Of a DNA stretch of 64,000 nt, positions 46,882-55,376 are shown piece after piece; the stretch's first letter is position 1, and the number at the start of each line of letters is the position of its first letter. Both the position numbers and the translations under genes were made by a program. Under the pieces are notes generated by a model. That model was not told the DNA's origin and ran no database searches. It saw only the letters and a program-made list of their open reading frames with translations. This DNA is from Solidesulfovibrio carbinolicus (lineage in GTDB: Bacteria > Desulfobacterota > Desulfovibrionia > Desulfovibrionales > Desulfovibrionaceae): assembly GCF_004135975.1 (NCBI RefSeq), contig NZ_CP026538.1:2852001-2916000 (forward strand), in the 5' to 3' direction.

Positions 46882-48375
46882 CTAGAATCCTCCGAACACG
46901 TCGGTGAACGAGCCGAAGGTTCCCGGGAAAAGCCCGAGCAGCACGGAGATCAGCGCCGTCAGGCAAAGGGGGACCACCATGACCATGGGGGCCTCCTTGA
47001 AGTGGGAATGATCCACGCCCTCGGCCGGGGGCCGGAAAAAGGCCCGGTAGACCACCGGCACGAAGTAACCGGCGTTTAAGAGCGTGGAGGCGAGCAGCGC
47101 CAGCAGCAGGATGTATTGGTGGATGCTGACGGCCCCGTTGGCCAGATACCATTTGGTGACGAAGCCGCACACCGGCGGCACGCCGATCATGGACAAAGCG
47201 GCCACGGCAAAGGCCCCGAAGGTGAACGGCATCTTACGGCCGATGCCGTCCATGAGCGGGATCTTTTTGAGGTGGGTGGCCACGTAGATCGCGCCGGCGG
47301 CGAAAAAGAGCGTGATTTTGGCAAAGGCGTGGTGGGCGATGTGGAGCAGCCCGCCCTTGACGGCCAGGGGCGAGAGCATGGCCACGCCGATGATGATGTA
47401 GGAGAGCTGGCTGACGGTGGAATAAGCCAGCCGGGCTTTGAGGTCGTCTTTGGTGAGCGCGATGATGGAAGCCACGACGATGGTGAAGGCGGCCAGGTAG
47501 GCGGTGATGAGTCCCAAACCCAGGGTGGACAGCAGATCCACGCCGAAGCAGGACAACATGATGCGCGACACCGAGAACACGCCCGCCTTGACCACGGCCA
47601 CGGCGTGCAGCAGGGCCGAGACCGGGGTGGGCGCGACCATGGCCGAGGGCAGCCAGTTGTGGATGGGCATGAGCGCCGCCTTGCCCAGGCCGTAGAGGAA
47701 CAGGAAGTAGGTGATGGTCACGAGCTTGGGATCGGCCCCCGGCGGGAACATGCCGCGCGAGATGTCGCCGAGGTTGAAGTCCAGGGTGCCGCACAGAACG
47801 TAGGTGAGGATCATGGCCGGCAGCAGGAACAGCTTGGAAGTGCCCATGAGGTACACCAAGTACTTGCGCGCGCCCTTATACCCCTCTTCGTCCTGATGGT
47901 GGGCGACCAGGGGATAGGTGAAGACGGTGATGACCTCATAGAAGAGGTAGAGCGTGACCACGGTGCCGGAAAAGGCCACGCCGACCGCGCCGAAGATGGC
48001 CACGGCGAAACAGAAGTAGTAGCGCGTCTGGGCGTGCTCATTAAGCGATCGCATGTAGCCGATGTTGTAGCTGGTGGCGAAAAACCACAAAAACGTGGCC
48101 ACGATGGCAAAGATGAGCGAGAGGCCGTCCACGGCGAAAGTGATGGATACGCCGGGGAAGAAGGTGACGAGGTGGTAGGTCCAAATGACGCCGTCCAGGA
48201 CGCCCGGCACCATGGACAGGACCGAGAAGAAAGCCAGGGCGGCGGCGGCAAAGGAGACGCCTTCCCGAAGGTTGATGTTTTTGCGCAGTCGCCACAGGGC
48301 GAGTGGAGCCAGGAAGGTGATGACCAGGGGCACAAGCACCCGGGCGCTCTCAACGGTATGCACGCTGGCGGCCAT
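46882..48375 (-). CDS. Additional MrpD/NuoM-like antiporter subunit
   Basis: 497 residues, about 14 membrane helices. SGTVVTLYLFYEVITVFTYPLVAHHQ has the key Glu, and LGKAALMPIHNWLPSAMVAPTPVSALLHAVAVVKAGVFSVSR is the double-Lys block closest to MrpD/HyfB-type proteins. It is followed by DDLKARLAYSTVSQLSYIIIG. It lacks the NuoL C-terminal extension. Located directly after nuoK (3 nt), it adds a fourth antiporter-like subunit to a complex that normally has three. It may carry protons or sodium. Confidence 0.88.
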   Translation of the reverse strand: MAASVHTVESARVLVPLVITFLAPLALWRLRKNINLREGVSFAAAALAFFSVLSMVPGVLDGVIWTYHLVTFFPGVSITFAVDGLSLIFAIVATFLWFFATSYNIGYMRSLNEHAQTRYYFCFAVAIFGAVGVAFSGTVVTLYLFYEVITVFTYPLVAHHQDEEGYKGARKYLVYLMGTSKLFLLPAMILTYVLCGTLDFNLGDISRGMFPPGADPKLVTITYFLFLYGLGKAALMPIHNWLPSAMVAPTPVSALLHAVAVVKAGVFSVSRIMLSCFGVDLLSTLGLGLITAYLAAFTIVVASIIALTKDDLKARLAYSTVSQLSYIIIGVAMLSPLAVKGGLLHIAHHAFAKITLFFAAGAIYVATHLKKIPLMDGIGRKMPFTFGAFAVAALSMIGVPPVCGFVTKWYLANGAVSIHQYILLLALLASTLLNAGYFVPVVYRAFFRPPAEGVDHSHFKEAPMVMVVPLCLTALISVLLGLFPGTFGSFTDVFGGF

Positions 48376-48378
48376 GGA

Positions 48379-48687
48379 CTACCCCTTGAGTTCGCTGGGG
48401 GCGTCCGCCGAGGCGTCCCCGAACCGTTTGGAAACAACCAGGACAATGGCCAGGACCAGCGTCGCCTCGGCGGCGGCCAGTCCCATGACCAGAAGCGCTC
48501 CGAGCTGGCCGAGCACGGCGTCGGCCGAGGTCAGCTGGGCGGCGGCCACGATGGACAGGCCCGCGCCGTTGAGCATCAGCTCCACGCCGATGAGCATGCC
48601 GACCAGCGTCCGCCGGGCGACCAGGGCGTAGAGGCCAAGGCCGAGCAGGAGCAGGGCCACGGTCTGGTAGAAGACAAGCGGATTCAT
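48379..48687 (-). CDS. nuoK: NuoK-type membrane subunit
   Basis: 102 residues, three membrane helices with the two conserved Glu residues (LIGVELMLNG and AAAEATLVLAIV). The start overlaps nuoJ as ATGA. It is part of the proton path between NuoH and the antiporter-like subunits. Confidence 0.95.
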   Translation of the reverse strand: MNPLVFYQTVALLLLGLGLYALVARRTLVGMLIGVELMLNGAGLSIVAAAQLTSADAVLGQLGALLVMGLAAAEATLVLAIVLVVSKRFGDASADAPSELKG

Positions 48688-49202
48688 TTGGCGGCTCCTC
48701 GCTTTTCAAAGGCCAGCAGCACCGCGCCGGCCATGGCGGCCAGGAGCACCACGGAAATGAGCTCGAAGGCCATGGTGTAGGGACCGAGCAGTCCGGCGCC
48801 GAGTTCGGCCGGGCTGACGTTTTTGGGCGTGGGGAATCCGGCCACACCGTAGACGGCCAGGCACGGCACGAGGATGCCGGCCGGGAGCAGCGCCCCGAAC
48901 ACGCCGCGCAGGCTGCCGCGCAGCCCCGGCCCCTGGCCTTCGCCGCCGTCGGCCGAGGCGCGGGTAAGCATGATGGCGAAGAAGATGAGCACGGTGACGG
49001 CCCCGACGTAGATGAGGATCTGCATGAGGGCGACAAAATCGGCCAGGAGCAGCAGATAGAGTCCGGCGACACCGAAAAGGGATACGACCAGGCCGAGCAT
49101 GGCCCGAACGAGACTTGCCGCGGACACGGCGAGAACGCCGCCGGCAAGGGCGATCAGGCTATAGAAGGCAAAGGCGGTCTGTCCAAGGTACATTTCATTC
49201 AT
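48684..49202 (-). CDS. nuoJ: NuoJ-type membrane subunit
   Basis: 172 residues, five membrane helices, with the conserved VALMQILIYVGAVTVLIFFAIML segment (helix 3, pi-bulge region). First gene of the operon. The start at 49202 has only a weak RBS, and an in-frame ATG lies at 49193. Upstream is a long AT-rich region. Confidence 0.93.
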   Translation of the reverse strand: MNEMYLGQTAFAFYSLIALAGGVLAVSAASLVRAMLGLVVSLFGVAGLYLLLLADFVALMQILIYVGAVTVLIFFAIMLTRASADGGEGQGPGLRGSLRGVFGALLPAGILVPCLAVYGVAGFPTPKNVSPAELGAGLLGPYTMAFELISVVLLAAMAGAVLLAFEKRGAAK

Positions 49203-50515
49203 AAGCGCCCCGCTGTTCTCCTCGTAAGGCTTCTTGACTTCTTCAAACTGACCATACCGAGCACCCCCCAGTCAACGTTGCGAACTTTAACTTATGTTAC
49301 GGCACAATATTCATATATAAAATATAACTTAAAAAATCAAACACGGCTTTTAACACGCTAACACGATGCTATGTTATTTTTACAGACCAATTTGTTTTGT
49401 TTAATTTGTACAAAATTTGAACATTATCCGACTTTAATAAAAATTTATTCAGTAAAATATGCGTTCAAACGCTACAAAAAATAACGTGGCATGTGATTTT
49501 TCTCTCACACTGCATTGCTATTTACAAATTTTACAAGCTTATTACAACAGCATTGTAATACACTACCAGCAAAAGCGTAAATTTAATAACAAGTAAACCC
49601 AAAAAATGCTGTCTGACTTTGTATCACACGCCATTCTAAGAACAGCCAACCGTGCATGACGTGCGAAGCTTTCAAAGAACGGTAACACGCGAGGCGGGTT
49701 GCTTATATCGTCGAACTTCGGCCGTCGTCAAGAGACAATAATTTGTCATAATCGTAGCAGATACTTCCGGCACACGCCAGTACGAGCCCGGGAAAAAGTT
49801 CCCTTCTCGTGACCTGACCACACCAAAACAAAGAGTTAATTATCTAAATTAATTGTACTAATAAAAAAATCTTCCTGCCACGACCAGGGTGCGGCCACGA
49901 GCGGATTCAGGAATTGCTTCACGATGCGATGCAAAATGGCGAAGTCAAAAAGTTCGGGCTATGATAATTCCTTCACAATCAAACGTAGCGGCACGTGAGA
50001 AAATACCCGACGCCCTGCCCGCCTCCAGAACATCCCCTGGTCGCCCCAAAAAAATCCTCAACCAACCACCGCGCCCAGCAAATCGCGTCATGACGCCGCC
50101 CCATCACCGTCTGGAGAACGTCGCCAAGGCGCAAATCGGCGGCTCCACCAAAAAAACGTCTGACGACAAGCGCGAAAGGCCCCAACACCTCATTGCCAGA
50201 AGGCCTGTCCTAACGGTATAGGGGCGCTTCGGCGGAATACCGGCCCGGCCGTGCGCCCGGCCCAACCACCGGGACCATCGCCCCGGTCCGGGGCAAGGCC
50301 CCGGCGCTTCGGAGCACCCGCCAGGCGCGTGGCGTTTTTGCTGTTGCCCTTCCCCTGGGCGGGAAGTAGGCGGCAGTGCGTCCGTCGGCGAGGATTGAAA
50401 TACAAAGCGTCTTGCCGCGACGGGGTATAACGCCCGGGACGAGACGCCATGGACCAAGCCCCTTCCCAAGGAAGGACAGGCACTATCGCCTCCACCCGCA
50501 ACCTTCGGAGCCCCT
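49203..50515. other. 1.3-kb gene-free region upstream of the nuo operon
   Basis: From about 49270 to 49880 the sequence is very AT-rich (many A/T runs, for example 49310-49345 and 49400-49460), in sharp contrast to the rest of the window. From 49890 to 50515 it returns to high GC. I see no gene in either part. Short frames at 49979-50221 on both strands have no RBS or recognisable domain. The AT-rich part could be a large control region for nuoJ, the remains of an inserted element, or both. Confidence 0.6.
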
Positions 50516-51607
50516 TTGTCGTTTCCTTCCTTAACCATCGGTGACCTTACCATCCCCAGGGCCATCATCCAGGGCGGGATGGGCGTAGGCATCTCCCTTT
50601 CCGGTTTGGCTTCGGCCGTGGCCGCGGCCGGGGGCTTCGGCGTCATCTCGGCGGCCGGCATCGGCATGAACGAGCCGGATTTCGGCTCCAACTACATCGA
50701 AGCCAACAACCGGGTGCTGGCCAGGGAAATCCGGGCCGCCAAGGAAGCCGCCCCAGGCGGCGCCATCGGCGTCAACATCATGATGGCCATGGCCAACTTC
50801 GCGGAGCTGGTCAAAACCGCCATCTGCGAAAACGTGGACGCCATCTTTTCCGGGGCCGGCCTGCCGCTGGACCTGCCGGGACACCTGCCCGAAGGCGCGC
50901 GCACCAAGCTCGTGCCCATCGTGTCCTCGGCCCGGGCCGCCGTGATATTATGCAAGAAATGGCTGTCGCGCTTCGGCCGCACCCCCGACGCCTTCGTGGT
51001 CGAGGGCCCCATGGCCGGCGGTCATCTGGGATTCAAGGCCGAGCAGATCGACGACCCGGATTTCGTACTGGAAAAACTCGTCAGCGAGGTGGTGGCCGGG
51101 GTCGCCCCCTACACCGCCCCCAACGGCGCGCCCATTCCGGTCATCGCCGCCGGCGGCGTGTACACCGGGGCCGACATCCGCCGCTTCATCGAGCTTGGCG
51201 CGGCCGGCGTCCAGATGGGCACCCGGTTCGTCGCCACCCACGAATGCGACGCCGACGACCGCTTCAAGCAAAGCTACGTCGAGGCCACGGAAAAAGACGT
51301 GGTCATCATCAAAAGCCCCGTAGGGATGCCCGGCCGGGCCATCCACAACGAGTTTCTCGACCTTGCCGCCGAGGGCTCCAAGACGCCGGCCCGCTGCCCC
51401 TACCGCTGCATCCATACCTGCGACTACACCCAGGCCCCCTACTGCATCACCCTGGCCCTGGCCAACGCCAAGAAGGGCCGGCTGCGACACGGCTTCGCCT
51501 TTGCCGGCCAGAACGCCTGGCGGGTGGACCGCATCATGTCGGTGGCGGATCTCTTCAAGGAATTGGTCGAAGGCTACGAAGCGGCCGAGGCCGCCTCGCC
51601 AGCCTGA
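50516..51607 (+). CDS. Nitronate monooxygenase-type FMN protein
   Basis: 363 residues from a TTG at 50516 with GGAG five bases upstream. The FMN-binding barrel motif IQGGMGVGISLSGLASAVAAAGGFGVISAAG opens the protein. The catalytic-type His is in EGPMAGGHLGF, and PVIAAGGVYTGADIRRFIELGAAGVQMGTRFVATHE is the phosphate-binding part. Near the C-terminus a cluster of four cysteines (CPYRCIHTCDYTQAPYC) could bind a metal or Fe-S cluster, which canonical nitronate monooxygenases lack. Family members oxidise alkyl nitronates or act as FabK-like enoyl-ACP reductases. The exact substrate is open. It converges with btaB. Confidence 0.87.
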   Translation: MSFPSLTIGDLTIPRAIIQGGMGVGISLSGLASAVAAAGGFGVISAAGIGMNEPDFGSNYIEANNRVLAREIRAAKEAAPGGAIGVNIMMAMANFAELVKTAICENVDAIFSGAGLPLDLPGHLPEGARTKLVPIVSSARAAVILCKKWLSRFGRTPDAFVVEGPMAGGHLGFKAEQIDDPDFVLEKLVSEVVAGVAPYTAPNGAPIPVIAAGGVYTGADIRRFIELGAAGVQMGTRFVATHECDADDRFKQSYVEATEKDVVIIKSPVGMPGRAIHNEFLDLAAEGSKTPARCPYRCIHTCDYTQAPYCITLALANAKKGRLRHGFAFAGQNAWRVDRIMSVADLFKELVEGYEAAEAASPA

Positions 51608-51699
51608 GGCCGAGCGCTCTGCTCAAGCGCGTCAGAGCAACAAACGCGCGCTGGCGGCATGGCCTATACGCAAACAGAACTTGATGCTGTTTGACCGAG

Positions 51700-51740
51700 A
51701 AAGGCGCGGCGGACCGAACAACCGGTCGCCGCGCCTTTTT
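51700..51740. terminator. Bidirectional terminator between the flavoprotein gene and btaB
   Basis: AAAGGCGCGGCGGACC pairs with GGTCGCCGCGCCTTT (one bulged base) around a short loop, and TTTTT follows on the plus strand. A shorter T tract flanks it on the minus strand. Confidence 0.85.
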
Positions 51741-52368
51741 ACTTGCGCCCCAGAAACAGAAAGTACCGCCACAGGCCGCCGTAGGCCGGCCGCGCCTCAT
51801 GACGGCAGGGCCGGAAACGGGACTGCAGTTCGGGGGCAAGGTGGCCGTCAAGCCGGACGTGGTTGACGCCCATCCAGGCACGAAACCAGGAGGCCGGCGT
51901 GTCGTCGAAGTCGACCACGGCAATGCGTCCGCCGGGAGCCAGATGCTCCCGGGCCGCTTCCAGGGCCGCGCCCCAGCCGGGATTGAACATGGTCAGGGCG
52001 TAGGAAAAGACGATGAGGTCCAGGGAACCCGGCACGAACGTGTCGGGGCCGTAAGCCGCGCAATGCAGCTGTACCGGGCAGGCCGTGCGGGACACGGCCC
52101 GGCGGGCACGCTCCACCATGGGCCGGCACAGGTCCACGCCGGTGAACGACGCCCCGGGCAGCGCCCGGGACAGAGCCAGAATATTGCGCCCGGTGCCGCA
52201 GCCGATCTCGGCCACCCGCGCCGGCCGCTCCAGGCCGTCCCGGGCCACGGCTTCGGCGGCCAAGCACACCAACCTGTCGCGGCCGAAAAGAAAACTCCAG
52301 CGCGTGGCGTCGTAGATGCGGGCGTGAAACCGGTAATACCCGGGCAGGGGCGAAACTTCCGCCGCCAT
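51739..52368 (-). CDS. btaB: BtaB-type SAM-dependent N-methyltransferase (betaine lipid)
   Basis: 209 residues from the ATG at 52368, which overlaps the btaA stop as TGATG. Class I methyltransferase: RVAEIGCGTGRNILALSR (motif I, about residues 50-67), FTGVDLCRPMVERARR, LDLIVFSYALTMFNPGW and HLAPGGRIAVVDFDDTP. The adjacent coupled BtaA makes diacylglyceryl-homoserine. BtaB then adds three methyl groups to yield the betaine lipid DGTS. The assignment rests mainly on the pairing with btaA. Confidence 0.85.
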   Translation of the reverse strand: MAAEVSPLPGYYRFHARIYDATRWSFLFGRDRLVCLAAEAVARDGLERPARVAEIGCGTGRNILALSRALPGASFTGVDLCRPMVERARRAVSRTACPVQLHCAAYGPDTFVPGSLDLIVFSYALTMFNPGWGAALEAAREHLAPGGRIAVVDFDDTPASWFRAWMGVNHVRLDGHLAPELQSRFRPCRHEARPAYGGLWRYFLFLGRK

Positions 52369-53531
52369 CAGGCCACCACCGCCAGATGCTGGCTGCCATA
52401 GGTGCCGACCCGGTCGGCGCCGTGCAGCGCCTCGGTCACTTCCGGGAAAAAGGTCAGCCGCCGCCGGGCCGCCTCGGGCACAAACGCGACGTCCAGCCCG
52501 GCCGAACGCATGAGCACCCTGGCCCCGGGCGCGGCGGCGGCGAAAATGCGCTCCCACTCCTCGGCCAGGGCGGCCGGATCGTGGTTGGCCAGCCAGTCCT
52601 GATGGTCCAGCAGCACGAAATGGCTGTAGGGGCCAGGATGACGGGCCAGAAAGCCGCTAAGCGAGTCCGTATGGGTCGTCAGCCGCCCCAGACGCTCCCG
52701 GATTGCCTCGAAATGCTGTTCCTTCAAATATTCCGGGCAACATTCCGGGGCGTAGCGGCCGGTGAGGTACACCCGCCAGAAATAGTTCTCGGCCATGGCG
52801 GTTTCGGTGAACACCCGGCGCACCTTCTCGCGCACGAAGCCTTCCAGCCCGCCCGGATGGGAATCGCGGATGAGCGCGATTTGCGGGCGCGGCACGCCTA
52901 AAAGCGCCATGAGCGCCGGCCGGGCCACCAACCAACGGCTGAGGCGATCCCAAAAGATCGGCTCCACGGCAGCAAATGCCCGGCGCTGCTCGGCCAGATC
53001 CCCGGCGGCCAGCAAGCGCGGCAACTCGCGCCGCAGCCCGGGTTTGAGCAGCCCCAAAAGCCGCGTGAACAAAAAGGCCGCCGCCCCGGACGCGCCGTGA
53101 TGGTAAAAGGAGCGCGACAACCGGCCGCCCTTGAAATACGCGATGTTCTTGTCCCAATAGGCTGCCGCGTAGGCTGGAAGATGCCCCCGCAGCCGGGCGT
53201 AGGTCGCGGCACAGGACGGCCCGCCGCCTTCGCCGAAAAAGGTGAAGAGTTCCTTGAAGGATGCCCTGCAGAAAAGCGCCCGCTTGAGCTCCAGCAAGGC
53301 GTTCTGGCGGAAGTTGAGGTCCACGCAGGCGACCTCGGCCGGCTCGTCCAGCAAATAGTCCAAGGCGTTGTCGCCGGCCGAGGTGATGACCACCACCCGC
53401 GAGTCGGTCCCAAGCGTCAACAGACGCCGGTCCAGGCGCGGGTCTTCCCAGCAGGTGTTGTAGACAAGGCGGTTGCCATGCACAAAACGGAAAAAAGCGT
53501 CGCCCAGACGCCGTGACACAGTACGATTCAT
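52368..53531 (-). CDS. btaA: BtaA-type diacylglycerol 3-amino-3-carboxypropyl transferase
   Basis: 387 residues. The BtaA family signature LVYNTCWEDPRLDRRLL is at about residues 22-38, then VVVITSAGDNALDYLLDEPAEVACVDLNFRQNALLELKRALF as an SAM-binding fold. YSHFVLLDHQDWL and VLMRSAGLDVAFV are in the C-terminal part. It transfers the aminocarboxypropyl group of SAM to diacylglycerol, the first step of betaine lipid synthesis at the inner membrane. DGTS replaces phospholipids under phosphate limitation in bacteria such as Rhodobacter. It is first of a two-gene operon. Confidence 0.9.
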   Translation of the reverse strand: MNRTVSRRLGDAFFRFVHGNRLVYNTCWEDPRLDRRLLTLGTDSRVVVITSAGDNALDYLLDEPAEVACVDLNFRQNALLELKRALFCRASFKELFTFFGEGGGPSCAATYARLRGHLPAYAAAYWDKNIAYFKGGRLSRSFYHHGASGAAAFLFTRLLGLLKPGLRRELPRLLAAGDLAEQRRAFAAVEPIFWDRLSRWLVARPALMALLGVPRPQIALIRDSHPGGLEGFVREKVRRVFTETAMAENYFWRVYLTGRYAPECCPEYLKEQHFEAIRERLGRLTTHTDSLSGFLARHPGPYSHFVLLDHQDWLANHDPAALAEEWERIFAAAAPGARVLMRSAGLDVAFVPEAARRRLTFFPEVTEALHGADRVGTYGSQHLAVVA

Positions 53532-53629
53532 GCCCGCCGTCTACCGCCGCCGCCCCGCCCCGACAAACGACGTTTCCGTGACGCGTTGTCGCATTATTGC
53601 CATGTGAAAAAAGAGGGAGGGAAGAAGAA

Positions 53630-53672
53630 AATGCCCGGCGGCCGTGGGCCTGAGGCCCCCGGACCCCCCATC
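53630..53672 (+). repeat. GC-rich palindromic intergenic element, copy C
   Basis: ATGCCCGGCGGCCGTGGGCC, TGA centre, then GGCCCCCGGACCCCCC. It shares flank and right arm with copy B. Confidence 0.55.
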
Positions 53673-53737
53673 TGGGAAAAAGGGGGCGGCTTCGCCGGAG
53701 AGTTATTCACGATCTTGCTAGCTCTTCCTGGAAGCTT

Positions 53738-53798
53738 CCAGTTTGGGGGCGCGTTTGCCGCCAGGTTCCTCCTGGCGGCAAACGCGCCCCCAAGCTGG
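53738..53798. repeat. 28-bp-stem hairpin
   Basis: Arms 53738-53765 and 53771-53798 are complementary except for one G-T wobble (CCAGTTTGGGGGCGCGTTTG... and its mirror), with a 5-nt loop. It resembles the hairpin at 9535-9591 in size and in its position next to a GC-rich palindromic element. Confidence 0.7.
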
Positions 53799-53850
53799 GA
53801 GGGTCCGGGAGGGGGTACCCCCCTCCCGGCCGCCGCAAGGCATCTTCCCC
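53797..53850 (-). repeat. GC-rich palindromic intergenic element, copy D
   Basis: On the minus strand: GATGCCTTGCGGCGGCCGGG, a G run, TACC centre and CCCTCCCGGACCCTCCC. It starts about 9 nt after the MFS stop codon, in the same direction as that gene. Confidence 0.6.
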
Positions 53851-53858
53851 TCTTTTTC

Positions 53859-55310
53859 TTATTTTCCCTTCATCTTACGCCTGTCTTCAATCTTCCAGGC
53901 CCATACGGCCATGGCGATGGCCACGCAGAGCAGCCCGGCCAGGGCATGGAACACCCCGGCGATACCAGCGGCCAGGGCGGCCGGCGGAGCGCTGGCGAAG
54001 TCGGCATGATCAGCGATGGAGCCGGTGGCGTGGACGATGCCGGAGAAAATCGTGGCCACCAGCGGCAGGCCGGTGGATTGGCCGAACACCCGGGCGTAGT
54101 TGGCCAGCCCCGAGCCGACGCCCAGGCGATGCGGCGGCATCTGCCCCATGATGGTCGTGTTGTTGGGGGCCTGGAAGATGCCTATGCCAAGCCCCACCGG
54201 CATGGTGCGCAGCAGATAGCCCCACCACGGCGTAAGTTCGGTGAGCGTCCCCAGGGCCAGACAGCCGCCGGTCAGGACCACCAGCCCCAGCAGGCTCATG
54301 CCCCGCGCGCCGTAGCGGTCGGCCAGGCTGCCGGACACCGGAGCGGTCACGGCCATGGAAGCCGGCAGGATCATGAGTAAAAGCCCAACTTGCGTGACGC
54401 TGTAACCTTGGCCGGCTTGCAGGAAAAACGGCATGATAAAGCCGCTGGCTCCGGTGACGAAGACCAGGGTGGCCATGGCCAGGGGCAGGGAAATGAGCGG
54501 GTTGGCGAAAAGGCTCAGGTCGAGCATGGGGGCCGGGCTTTGACGCTCCACCTTGATGAAGACGGCCAGCCCCAGGGCGCTGGCGGCCAGGAGGATCAAG
54601 GCCGCGGCGTCGGTGGGGCCGTGGCGCTGCATGAAGGTCATGCCCAGGCAGTAGCAGGCCAGGGTCAGGCAGGCGATGGCCGCGCCGGGCAGGTCGAAGC
54701 GTTCGCCCCGTCGCTGGGGCGGCAGGGCCGGCATGAAGCGGACGACGGCGAAAAGGGCCAGCAGCCCCAAGGGGATGTTGAGCAGAAAAAGCTCGCGCCA
54801 GCCCAGCAGGCCAATAAGCACGCCGCCCAGGGGCGGGCCGAGCATAAGGCCCATGGCCACGGTGGCGCCGATAAAGCCCAGCGCCCGGCCACGGCCGGAT
54901 GGCGGAGCGATCTGGGTGACGATGGCCATGCCCAGCGCCTGGCTCATGGCCGCGCCGATGCCCTGCATGGCCCGAAAGCCGATGAGCCAGGACACCGACG
55001 GGGCCAGGCCGCAGCATAGCGAGGCCGCGATGAAAAGCACGAGCCCGGCGGCAAATATCCGCTTCTTGTCGTACATGTCGCCCAGGCGGGACACCAGGAG
55101 CAGCAGGCTGGCGATGACCAGCACGTAGCTTAAGATGACCCACTGGATGGTGGCGAAGTCCGTGGCCAGACTTTCGGTCAGGGTGGGCAGGGCCACGTTG
55201 ACGATGCTCATGTCCAGCGTCGCCATGAACACCATGAGATTGACCCCGATCATGGCCAGGGCCGGGCGCGGGGTCGGGACATGGCCGGCTTGGGCGGTAT
55301 GGTCTTGCAT
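53859..55310 (-). CDS. MFS transporter, DHA2 (14-helix) drug-exporter type
   Basis: 483 residues with about 14 membrane helices. The N-terminal LDMSIVNVALPTLTESL is the DHA2 signature (motif D1-like), RLGDMYDKKR is motif A, and GATVAMGLMLGPPLGGVLIG is motif C of antiporters. It probably exports a toxic or metabolic compound with proton influx across the inner membrane. The gene precedes no membrane fusion protein gene. It lies 66 nt after the methyltransferase-kinase fusion on the same strand, so the two may be co-transcribed. Confidence 0.9.
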   Translation of the reverse strand: MQDHTAQAGHVPTPRPALAMIGVNLMVFMATLDMSIVNVALPTLTESLATDFATIQWVILSYVLVIASLLLLVSRLGDMYDKKRIFAAGLVLFIAASLCCGLAPSVSWLIGFRAMQGIGAAMSQALGMAIVTQIAPPSGRGRALGFIGATVAMGLMLGPPLGGVLIGLLGWRELFLLNIPLGLLALFAVVRFMPALPPQRRGERFDLPGAAIACLTLACYCLGMTFMQRHGPTDAAALILLAASALGLAVFIKVERQSPAPMLDLSLFANPLISLPLAMATLVFVTGASGFIMPFFLQAGQGYSVTQVGLLLMILPASMAVTAPVSGSLADRYGARGMSLLGLVVLTGGCLALGTLTELTPWWGYLLRTMPVGLGIGIFQAPNNTTIMGQMPPHRLGVGSGLANYARVFGQSTGLPLVATIFSGIVHATGSIADHADFASAPPAALAAGIAGVFHALAGLLCVAIAMAVWAWKIEDRRKMKGK

Positions 55311-55376
55311 GAAAACGGACTTCCTTGGCTGGTCGATGCCGCCGTGTACCCCAACGGGCGGCGGCGGGGAAGCGGA

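Larger units (their letters stand above)
53532..53858. other. 327-bp spacer of palindromes between btaA and the MFS gene
   Basis: No gene. It contains GC-rich element copy C (53630-53672), a long hairpin (53738-53798) and copy D in opposite orientation (53797-53850). An A/G-rich tract at 53607-53632 precedes copy C. Confidence 0.6.

Noticed and set aside
37444-49202. Possible nuoE, nuoF or nuoG in the nuo region
   Set aside because: No frame with a flavin, NADH or thioredoxin-like [2Fe-2S] motif exists there; the operon is closed by other subunits at both ends.
49889-50221. Short frames on both strands (about 110 and 69 residues) in the gene-free region before the flavoprotein gene
   Set aside because: No ribosome binding site and no recognisable domain on either strand. 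They may be decayed sequence, but I could not support a gene or a pseudogene.
50385-50400. GAGGATTGAAATAC, similar to the end of some type I-C CRISPR repeats
   Set aside because: It occurs once, with no repeated unit or spacer structure and no cas genes nearby.
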